From the NCBI RefSeq assembly GCF_019968605.1, contig NZ_CP082966.1:2095001-2159000 (forward strand): a stretch of 64,000 bases of DNA. The letters run 5' to 3'. The notes beneath the pieces were generated by a model. It was not told where the DNA came from. It saw only the letters and a list, made by a program, of their open reading frames with translations, and ran no database searches. Positions within the stretch are counted from its first letter, which is position 1, and each line of letters opens with the position of its first letter. Origin of the DNA: Polaribacter litorisediminis (lineage in GTDB: Bacteria; Bacteroidota; Bacteroidia; Flavobacteriales; Flavobacteriaceae). Position numbers and translations under genes: made by a program. Positions 44,050 through 51,610 of this stretch are shown here, one piece after another.

Positions 44050-45678
44050 TTAATCTTCAAACTTTAAAGGTGTATTTATCCAAAAATCATTTTTAAAGTC
44101 AAATACAGCTAAATTCGCATTCAACAATGGCTTATTCTTATCAATAAAATTTTTATTTTTAGGTAGTTCTTTATTTTTAAATATTTTCTGCACAAACAAC
44201 TCTCTAAATTGATAAAATTTAAAAGGTGGTGCATCGTTTACAAAAAAATCATTTCTATCTTTTATTCTTTTAAACTCTACTGTAATTCTATTAATAAAAT
44301 CAGTTTTATTATTAGTTCCATTAAAAAATGAATCCAATCTTTTACTATCAATAGTAATAAATAGAAATGGTGATTTCTTATTAGTAACCATCATTTGTTT
44401 TATCTTGACACTAGAAATTTTAAGTCTTTTGTTGTCAAAAAATAAATTTATTTTTCTCTTCCAAGACTTTACAGAACCATAATTAACAGGATTATTAAAT
44501 TTAAAAACAAGCGTGTTATCTTTTGGTAAAAACCCAACATAATTAAGTTCTGTTTGCTCTGTATTCTTTATTTCTAATAAATTATTGAAAGAAATATAGT
44601 CTAAATACATTTTACCATGATAAGGCTTGTATTCTAAATTTATACTATACTTTGGTTTTTTTATAGGATCAAAAAATAAATAGTAATTTAGTTTAAAAAT
44701 CGCAAAATTATTTTTTGATATATAAATTTTACCATTGCCTTTATGAATTTTAGTAGTTTTAGCCTTTATAGTTCTGAATGAAATTTCATATAGCGTATCA
44801 TTTTGTACTTTTTGCTTTCCTTCTAATTTAAAATAATGATTTTTAATAAAGTCTTTATAAAATGAATTTATAAAGGATATTGATTGTGATTTATAGTTTC
44901 TTATTGGATTTGCTATTTTTAAAATATTAAGCTCATTTCCGCCAAATGATTCGATTCTAATACCTTCACTAAATTTAGCATTAAAATTGTCATAAGGTAT
45001 AATTAAAGTTGTATCAACTATGTACTTGTTATTTAATTTAAAATCATATAATGCATCTTGATTGTTAACACCTGAAACAGGTTCACTTTTAAAGCCACTA
45101 TCAAACACCTCAACAACTCCTTCGTTTAAATTCAAGTATTTCACATCTTCTTTTAGCTCTTTTGATATTTTGTAAATATCATTTGTAGGCTGAAGGTAAT
45201 CTCTATAATGTGCTATATAAGAGTACGGTTTTGTTGGGTGATTATTTAAAATTTCATCAATTGCTCGTTGTACGATTTCTTTTGCTTCAAGGTTCCTTTT
45301 CTTACCCTTTTGAGCCTTAAGTATAATGTCATCCAAAACAAAAACAGCGTTTGTTAGATATATTTTGTTTACACCATTTTTGGAAAAATCTGATAAGATA
45401 AATTCTATAGTATTATAGCCAATTGCAGAAACTACAAAAATCTCATTAGTTGTCAAAAGCTTAGGGAGTTGAAAAAATCCATTAAAATCAGCATGTGTTC
45501 CTCTGTTTTGTTTTTTTAATAAAACTGTTGCATAAGAAATAGGCTCTTTTGTTTCATAATCAAATACTTGGAATGTAAATTGATTATTTTCCTGTGCATG
45601 TATAAAACCAACAAAAAAGAAAACCAAAAACTTTATACGGTTTTTCAGTTTTAATGAACTACCCCGAGGCAGAGCCAT
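44050..45678 (-). CDS. Carboxypeptidase-like regulatory-domain protein (542 aa)
   Basis: A signal peptide (KNRIKFLVFFFVGFIHAQ) precedes a CarboxypepD_reg-like beta-sandwich (FQVFDYETKEPISYATVLLK, GFFQLP) and a long family region beginning KEIVQRAIDEILNNHPTKPY, SYIAHYRDYLQ. This type is widespread and uncharacterised in Bacteroidota. The IS200-like element inserted right at the beginning of the gene: the only ATG in a good position (45676-45678) lies inside the element's right-end hairpin, giving MALPRGSSLK before the native signal peptide. The gene may still be expressed through the element. Confidence 0.8.
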   Translation of the reverse strand: MALPRGSSLKLKNRIKFLVFFFVGFIHAQENNQFTFQVFDYETKEPISYATVLLKKQNRGTHADFNGFFQLPKLLTTNEIFVVSAIGYNTIEFILSDFSKNGVNKIYLTNAVFVLDDIILKAQKGKKRNLEAKEIVQRAIDEILNNHPTKPYSYIAHYRDYLQPTNDIYKISKELKEDVKYLNLNEGVVEVFDSGFKSEPVSGVNNQDALYDFKLNNKYIVDTTLIIPYDNFNAKFSEGIRIESFGGNELNILKIANPIRNYKSQSISFINSFYKDFIKNHYFKLEGKQKVQNDTLYEISFRTIKAKTTKIHKGNGKIYISKNNFAIFKLNYYLFFDPIKKPKYSINLEYKPYHGKMYLDYISFNNLLEIKNTEQTELNYVGFLPKDNTLVFKFNNPVNYGSVKSWKRKINLFFDNKRLKISSVKIKQMMVTNKKSPFLFITIDSKRLDSFFNGTNNKTDFINRITVEFKRIKDRNDFFVNDAPPFKFYQFRELFVQKIFKNKELPKNKNFIDKNKPLLNANLAVFDFKNDFWINTPLKFED

Positions 45679-46179
45679 CGGGGTATCAAAACAATCGGAG
45701 TTGATCTGTATGTAACTTTTCATATTCTGATTTACCTTGATTTTGAAGATACTTTTTGATAACTTCTTCATTTGCATACTGACCAACTGTATTGACATAA
45801 TAACCACTTGTCCAAAATTTCCCTCCCCATAAAAATCTTTTAACTTCTGGATGTAACCTGAAAATCTCCTTTGCTGTAATACTTTGAACAGCACTAATTA
45901 TCTTTTTAGCTGAATTCAGAGGAACACTCTGAATCAAAAAATGAACATGATTACCATCAATACCAATTTCCAAAAAATGAATCTCATACCTTTCTGATAT
46001 TTTCAAACAAACTTCTTTAAATGTATTTGAAACTTCTGGACTAAAAACTGTTCGTCTATATTTTACAGGACAAACAAAATGATATAATATCAAGCTTTTA
46101 TTATGACTTTTATGAATATGTTCGCTCATGGAAAACAAAAGTACATATCTTTACGCTACACCCGAGGCAGAGCCTCGGG
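45661..46179 (-). mobile_element. IS200/IS605-type element with single TnpA (about 520 bp)
   Basis: Hairpins mark both ends: left end CCCGAGGC-aga-GCCTCGGG at 46161-46179 (perfect) and right end ACCCCGA...TCGGGGT at 45661-45684. They enclose one TnpA gene and no TnpB, as in IS200 or REP-associated (RAYT) units. These elements insert without target duplication, and none is seen. Confidence 0.8.
45686..46129 (-). CDS. tnpA: IS200/IS605-family transposase TnpA (147 aa)
   Basis: A Y1-type HUH single-strand transposase. The HUH motif appears as GNHVHFLIQ and the catalytic Tyr is in the C-terminal helix (QYANEEVIKKYLQNQ). The short length is typical. The start is the ATG at 46127-46129 rather than the TTG nine bases upstream. 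The frame is intact. Its stop (TGA at 45686-45688) is 7 bases before the ATG of the following gene. Confidence 0.92.
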   Translation of the reverse strand: MSEHIHKSHNKSLILYHFVCPVKYRRTVFSPEVSNTFKEVCLKISERYEIHFLEIGIDGNHVHFLIQSVPLNSAKKIISAVQSITAKEIFRLHPEVKRFLWGGKFWTSGYYVNTVGQYANEEVIKKYLQNQGKSEYEKLHTDQLRLF

Positions 46180-47057
46180 GAATTCTTTCGATTAAATATT
46201 TACAATGCGGTAATTCTTGCAGAAAAATTATAATTAAAAACTTTGTACTCCCAAATGAAGTAAAAGCATACTATATATGTTTAGACTAATATATAAAATT
46301 TAAAGCTTAATAATATTAGTAGTGATTTTAAAAACATTGTTATAATTTCAAAAAAATGAAATCAATCCAACTCCTAATTGAAAACTATCATATTCAACAA
46401 AAAACGGATAATCTAATTAAATTCTCTAATATAGAAAAACTTAAAAATCAAATTAGAGAATCAAAAAAATTATTAGATAGCTTAAGAGAAAATATCATAA
46501 CAACACAAGACGAACTTTTTAAAGCATCTATTGCAGATAAAAAAAACCTTCAATCAATCGTAAATCCTCTGTTATTATTTCACCTGTGCCCCTCATTTCT
46601 TTCTTAAAAATAATATTTTTATTATAAGATGTAATTAATTTTTTTGGTGAAGAAACGTCTGTAGTATAAAAACCATCTTTATGAGATATTTCAGAAATAC
46701 TTCTACTATTGCAATGTAATGGATGAAATCCTTTTATCTCGTTACGATTTATTCCTGAAAAACAAAATCAAAACGCATTTAAGCCAAACCTCAACGAGTA
46801 GGAACTAGAAGAAAGATATGGGAATCGTGTGCATTCTCGAATGCGACAGCTCTTTAATTTAATTGCTTTTAACCAAACGAGTAAAGATAAAAGAATGTGA
46901 GAAAATGAAGATAGCAAATAATTCAACCCCTCCTAAATTTAATTTTAAAAGCTTATTTGTAGGTACTTTTAGAAGAACTTTAGCTTTAATAAATGGCAGA
47001 TAATCTAACAGATAATCGCGTTCATATTTTAAAAGCAATTATTTAAAATAGCAATTG
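46180..47057. other. Degraded stretch with unrecognised coding relics
   Basis: No intact gene can be supported. On the minus strand an open frame at about 46520-46765 has protein-like composition (GINRNEIKGFHPLHC; SHKDGFYTTDVSSPKKLITS), and on the plus strand a frame at 46760-46900 with one internal stop includes GNRVHSRMRQLFNLIAFNQ. Neither is recognised. They look like remains of deleted genes. Confidence 0.4.
46356..46607 (+). CDS. Short hypothetical coiled-coil-like frame (83 aa), doubtful
   Basis: Residues ~25-60 (NIEKLKNQIRESKKLLDSLR) have a heptad-like Leu/Lys/Glu pattern that fits a coiled coil. The tail (HLCPSFLS) overlaps a protein-like frame on the other strand and is probably out of frame, so this may be a truncated gene. 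No family is recognised. Confidence 0.25.
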   Translation: MKSIQLLIENYHIQQKTDNLIKFSNIEKLKNQIRESKKLLDSLRENIITTQDELFKASIADKKNLQSIVNPLLLFHLCPSFLS

Positions 47058-47096
47058 TTCATAAATATGGTTTATGCAATTCATAATTATTATAAA
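47058..47096 (+). repeat. 39-bp direct repeat, copy 2 (upstream of dabB)
   Basis: It matches the copy at 42739-42777 in 37 of 39 bases. It lies about 25 bases before a near-consensus -7 box (CATCTTTG, 47121-47128) of the dabB gene, in the place of an activator site; the palindromes CATAAA-N5-TTTATG inside it could be bound by a regulator. Confidence 0.7.
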
Positions 47097-47182
47097 TAAA
47101 AATACTCGAATTTAATATTACATCTTTGCAGCGTTCAAAAAATCATAAACCAAAACACAACCAAACTACTAAAATTATTAAG

Positions 47183-48643
47183 ATGGATCTTGAAAAAAAT
47201 TTAAGCACAAACCCCCAGACTTCAGATGCGAAGCCTGTAGTCGCGATGCTTGTCACTTATTTCCTATGGTTTCTTTTTATTGGAAACCTCACCTATCTAA
47301 CTCTCAATTTCTTCAATATGCCAGATTGGAAATTTGAAAACATTTTAAAAATAAATGGGTTTACAATTTTAATATGGACCACTGTTACTTTTTTTAGTGC
47401 TGTTGTAAGCAGTTATGCGAAGAGCTATTTGACAGGTTTTCAGTATTATTCTAAATTCATGATACTTTGCTTGACGTTCACTTTATCTGTAATGCTATTG
47501 GTCATGTCTAATCACATCTTTCTTTTACTTTTTAGCTGGTTGATGATGGGTGTATTAATGTCGCAATTAATTGGAATTGACAAAACTTGGGGAGAAGCCA
47601 CTGAAGCCTCAAAATTTACACTAAAATATTTTCTAACCGGTACCTTGTTTTTAAGTATTGGCTTGCTACTTTTAGCTTTTACTAGTGATCAATTTACGGT
47701 AACTGGTTTGGCTAAGACGGTCAAAGATGTCCCTACTTACATTACCATGATCGCTGCCCTATGTGTTATTGCAGCCGCTATTGTACAATCGGCAATCTAC
47801 CCTTTTCATCGCTGGTTATTATCAGCAATGACCGCTCCTACCCCAGCCTCTGCTTTGATGCACGCAGGCTTTGTGAACGGTGCAGGAATTTTATTGTCGT
47901 TGTTTGCCACCCTATTATTTGCTTCAGATACCTTAACAATTTTGTTTGTCATTGGTGGCTTAACCGCCATTCTTGCTCAATTTACCAAACTTTTACAAGT
48001 AAATGTAAAGCAGCGATTGGGTTGTTCTACCATCGCTCAAATGGGTTTTATGATCATGCAATGTGGTCTTGGCTTTTTTAATGCTGCCGTGGTACATTTA
48101 ATTCTTCATGGTTTTTACAAGGCCTATTTATTTCTTTCATCTGGAGAAGAAATTGCCCAAACAAAACCAGAAAAAACAGAACCTTTAAAAATTAAACCCT
48201 TTCAAGCTTTGGTTGTTTTAATTTTTGGTGGATTGGGTGCATATCTTTTTATTCTGTGGACAGGAAAAAGAATGGAAATGGATAGTAGTGTGTTTTTAAC
48301 TTTAGTGGTTGCTATTACCGTTGGACAGGCGACCTATAATATTGTCAAAGAAAAAAGTTTATCCATAGTTCAAAAAATTGTCTTTCCCGCAGTGTTGTTT
48401 ATCGCAGGGATTGGCATCTATGCACTGATGTATAACGGCGTTACTATTTTAATGGCGGATATGCCAATGATTGCAAAACCAATGCCTTTATCTTGGGTGC
48501 AGATTGTCTTTGGATTTATTTTCTTGATTGGATTTTTTGTCATGAAATTAAGAGTGTATAAAAAAATTCCTTGGCTCTATGTAAAATTAATGAACCTTTC
48601 TCAGCCTTTTAACAAATCCGTTCTAATGTTTAAATCTAAATAA
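47183..48643 (+). CDS. dabB: DabB, NuoL-like membrane subunit of the DAB inorganic-carbon transporter (486 aa)
   Basis: This is a proton-conducting NADH-dehydrogenase-subunit-like protein with ~13 hydrophobic helices. Key stretches are LMMGVLMSQLIGIDKTWGEA, FHRWLLSAMTAPTPASALMH (the conserved Mrp/NuoL proton-path segment) and HAGFVNGAGILL. The start is the ATG at 47183; the in-frame TTG at 47126 lies in the -7 box. The stop overlaps the dabA ATG (TAATG). In the DAB system (known from Halothiobacillus, also MpsAB of Staphylococcus) DabB uses the proton or cation gradient to drive CO2 hydration by DabA. Confidence 0.92.
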   Translation: MDLEKNLSTNPQTSDAKPVVAMLVTYFLWFLFIGNLTYLTLNFFNMPDWKFENILKINGFTILIWTTVTFFSAVVSSYAKSYLTGFQYYSKFMILCLTFTLSVMLLVMSNHIFLLLFSWLMMGVLMSQLIGIDKTWGEATEASKFTLKYFLTGTLFLSIGLLLLAFTSDQFTVTGLAKTVKDVPTYITMIAALCVIAAAIVQSAIYPFHRWLLSAMTAPTPASALMHAGFVNGAGILLSLFATLLFASDTLTILFVIGGLTAILAQFTKLLQVNVKQRLGCSTIAQMGFMIMQCGLGFFNAAVVHLILHGFYKAYLFLSSGEEIAQTKPEKTEPLKIKPFQALVVLIFGGLGAYLFILWTGKRMEMDSSVFLTLVVAITVGQATYNIVKEKSLSIVQKIVFPAVLFIAGIGIYALMYNGVTILMADMPMIAKPMPLSWVQIVFGFIFLIGFFVMKLRVYKKIPWLYVKLMNLSQPFNKSVLMFKSK

Positions 48644-50970
48644 TGATGAAGCAGCACATAATAAACAGTATTGACGAAGCATCAAAAGTAATCGGAAAGA
48701 CTTGGCCTTTATACACATTTGTAGCTTCGAACCCTTTATCAGGTTATGAAAACTCATCGTTTTCTGAAGCTGTAAATTCGGCAGAAAAAAACTTTAACGC
48801 CAATGCTTTTCCATCCGCAGCCTTATATCAACAAGCCTTTAAGAAAGGTGATATCGATACCACTATTTTAACAGGTTTATTAAAAGAAAACAAACTAACT
48901 GAATCACCTGAATTCTATTTAAATCTTTTAGATTCAAAAAAGAAAACACAAGTTTTAAATGAAAATCACGCTGTAGATGTGGTCATGGTAAAGTGGTTGT
49001 CTTCTTTTATGGATGAAGGTTTGGCAGAATGGGAAATGCCTTATAAAACGGAAGGTTTTTACACGGCATGGAGACTTCTCGTAGTATACGATTCTGAATC
49101 TACAGGAAAAACCGCATTAAAAGATATTCCAAAAACAAGTATTGCAACCTTAGAAGAAATTTTAAAAGATTATAAAGAAAGTGATTATACGGCCATTTTT
49201 ACGCATCATTTGGCTGCACTTCCAGGTTGGACGGGCTATTTAAATCATAGAACACAATCAGGCTCAGATTGGCAAAAAGAATACCCAATTGAAGCAATGG
49301 ATTATTTAGCGGCTAGACTTTGGACTGCTAAAAAATTAAATTCGCCTATTTTACCTTCAAAAGTAGCCGAAAATAAAGACGCGCTTGTATTTAAAATTCA
49401 ATATACTTTTTTAAAAGCTTGGGAACAAAGCTGGCAAAATCAATTGGTAAAAACGTTAGAAAATGAATCGATTGCGACAACTGCCGTAGAAAATGCAGTT
49501 CCTGATGCCCAACTCGTATTTTGTATTGACACGCGTTCTGAATTGATTCGAAGACACATAGAATCTAAAGGGAATTACGAAACTTTTGGATACGCAGGTT
49601 TTTTCGGAATTACGATGGATTATGAAAGTTTAAACGACGGAATTACGCGTAAATCATGTCCGCCAATTGTAAATTCTGCCTATAAGGTTTCAGAAATAGC
49701 ACAAACAAATAAGGAAGGAAACCTCAAAAACTATCAAAATAAAAATAGCATCTCAATCTTTAAGGAATACTTTAGAAAACGAATGAAAAATATGATTCCT
49801 TCTGCTTTTGGGTATGTTGAGGGTTCTGGTCTTTTCTATGGAATTTCATTAGTCGCAAAAACTTTAATGCCTCGAAAAATGTATCAATTAGAGGATAAAA
49901 AAGCTTCTAAAGTGGAAGGAATGTGTCAACCTGACATCAACAAAAGCATCATTGAAAATTCTGAAGATGTAGGCATTCCGTTAACAGAAAAAGTAGCGAT
50001 TGTGAAATCTGCTTTCGATTTGATGGGCTGGAAACAATTTGCGCCATTAGTCATTTTTGCCGGTCATGGAAGTCATTCGGCTAACAATCCTTTTAGTTCT
50101 AGTTTAGATTGTGGCGCCTGTGCAGCAAGTCCTGGAAGACACAATGCAAGAATGCTCGCCAAATTAGCAAATTTACCAGAAGTTAGACAAGTGCTAAAAG
50201 AAATGCATCACATCAACATTCCTGAAAACACCTTATTTTTAGGTGCCGAGCATAACACGACGACAGATGCTATCATCCTTTTCGATTCTGAGGCTTCAGA
50301 TATTCATCAACCTTTGATTCATAATTTAAAGGTCAGTTTAATTCAGGCTCAAAAAACGGCTACAGAAGATCGATTAGGGAATAAAGGGAATAGTGTTTCA
50401 TCCGCAGAAAAAAAAGCAAATAATTGGGGGGAAACAAGACCAGAATGGGGATTGGCAAAAAACGCAGGTTTTATTGTTGGCCCGAGAAATTTAACCAAAA
50501 ACACAAATTTAGACAGCCGTTGTTTTTTGCATTCTTATGAATGGGAATTAGACACGGAAGGCAAAGCTTTAGAGGGCATTATGCAAGGACCTATGACTGT
50601 AACACAATGGATTAACAACCATTATTACTTCTCAACGGTAGATAATAATGTGTATGGAGGTGGTTCTAAAATAACACATAATATTACGGGAAAATTTGGA
50701 GTTGTTCAAGGAAATGGCGGAGATCTTAAAATGGGTTTACCCTTACAATCTTTATTCGGATCTGATGAGGTGATGTATCATCAACCCTTGCGATTATCGG
50801 TGATGATTCAAGCGCCTTTGACTAGAGTTTCTGAGATTATCGCCAGAAACGAAGGCATGAAAAGATTGTTAGATAATGAATGGATTTACTTAATGGTGAT
50901 GGATCCTACTAGTAAAAATGAGATTTTTAATTATAAAAAATCGATTCAATGGAAATCGAATTCGATATAA
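48643..50970 (+). CDS. dabA: DabA, zinc-dependent DUF2309/UPF0753 subunit (775 aa)
   Basis: DabA is a beta-carbonic-anhydrase-like zinc protein. The Cys/Asp pair is in VFCIDTRSELIRRH (Cys and Asp two apart, as required) and the His/Cys pair is in FAGHGSHSANNPFSSSLDCG with His and Cys 15 residues apart, the spacing of the known zinc site. The protein begins with the family hallmark WPLYTFVASNPLSGYE. It is coupled to dabB. A gradient-driven CO2/bicarbonate uptake role is expected. Confidence 0.95.
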   Translation: MMKQHIINSIDEASKVIGKTWPLYTFVASNPLSGYENSSFSEAVNSAEKNFNANAFPSAALYQQAFKKGDIDTTILTGLLKENKLTESPEFYLNLLDSKKKTQVLNENHAVDVVMVKWLSSFMDEGLAEWEMPYKTEGFYTAWRLLVVYDSESTGKTALKDIPKTSIATLEEILKDYKESDYTAIFTHHLAALPGWTGYLNHRTQSGSDWQKEYPIEAMDYLAARLWTAKKLNSPILPSKVAENKDALVFKIQYTFLKAWEQSWQNQLVKTLENESIATTAVENAVPDAQLVFCIDTRSELIRRHIESKGNYETFGYAGFFGITMDYESLNDGITRKSCPPIVNSAYKVSEIAQTNKEGNLKNYQNKNSISIFKEYFRKRMKNMIPSAFGYVEGSGLFYGISLVAKTLMPRKMYQLEDKKASKVEGMCQPDINKSIIENSEDVGIPLTEKVAIVKSAFDLMGWKQFAPLVIFAGHGSHSANNPFSSSLDCGACAASPGRHNARMLAKLANLPEVRQVLKEMHHINIPENTLFLGAEHNTTTDAIILFDSEASDIHQPLIHNLKVSLIQAQKTATEDRLGNKGNSVSSAEKKANNWGETRPEWGLAKNAGFIVGPRNLTKNTNLDSRCFLHSYEWELDTEGKALEGIMQGPMTVTQWINNHYYFSTVDNNVYGGGSKITHNITGKFGVVQGNGGDLKMGLPLQSLFGSDEVMYHQPLRLSVMIQAPLTRVSEIIARNEGMKRLLDNEWIYLMVMDPTSKNEIFNYKKSIQWKSNSI

Positions 50971-50984
50971 CTTTTGAAACTTTT

Positions 50985-51012
50985 AAAACCAGTAACTTTT
51001 GTTGCTGGTTTT
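50985..51012 (+). terminator. Terminator of the dab operon
   Basis: AAAACCAGTAAC and GTTGCTGGTTTT arms (12 bp with one U-G pair), four-base loop, followed by a T-run. Confidence 0.85.
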
Positions 51013-51048
51013 TTATTTCGAATAGTTGACCCGATTTAAATATTTAAC

Positions 51049-51078
51049 TTGAATTTAAATCTCAATTTTGTACTTTTG
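51049..51078 (+). promoter_or_regulatory. Promoter of the copper-efflux operon
   Basis: TTG at 51049-51051, 19 bases, then TACTTTTG at 51071-51078: a full Bacteroidota promoter eight bases before the ATG. No palindrome typical of a CueR or CsoR site is seen. Confidence 0.7.
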
Positions 51079-51086
51079 TTTTACTA

Positions 51087-51500
51087 ATGAAAAAAATATT
51101 CCATAAAATAGCATCTTTATTAATGGCATTTGTAGTGTTACTTTCTACAATGTCATTTACTGTTGATATGCATTACTGTGGAGATACGTTAGTAGAAACC
51201 GCCGTTTTTCATAAAGCTACAGGCTGCGGAATGAAAATGCAAAAACCTTCGAGCAAAGATTGTGAAATCATCAAAAATAATTGTTGCAAGGACGAGCAAT
51301 TAGTGCTTAACGGTCAAGAGGAGCTTCAACTAAAAGTAGATACAATTTCTTTTGATCAGCAACTTTTTATAGCTTCATTTATTTTTTCTTATCAACAGCT
51401 TTTTAAAGGCTTTGATAAAAATAGCTCTTTTTATAAAAACTACAAAGTACCACTCGTCAGTAGGCAACGCTACAAACTAGACGAGACGTATTTAATTTGA
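51087..51500 (+). CDS. HYC_CC_PP family protein (137 aa)
   Basis: After a signal/anchor helix (KIASLLMAFVVLLSTMSFTV) comes the family motif MHYCGD, later NNCCKDEQ, and a C-terminal KVPLV...P-type segment. The Cys pattern suggests metal binding. Such genes are found right before CusA-type operons in Bacteroidota and are thought to help in metal handling. It begins this operon. Confidence 0.85.
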   Translation: MKKIFHKIASLLMAFVVLLSTMSFTVDMHYCGDTLVETAVFHKATGCGMKMQKPSSKDCEIIKNNCCKDEQLVLNGQEELQLKVDTISFDQQLFIASFIFSYQQLFKGFDKNSSFYKNYKVPLVSRQRYKLDETYLI

Positions 51501-51610
51501 TTTAAAACAATAGACTGTAATATCCTTTAACCACTGTGTTATTTGGATGCATTTCTGAACGCGATATTTTCGTGCGCTTCCAATGTCTAACTCTTTAATA
51601 ATCAAATCTA

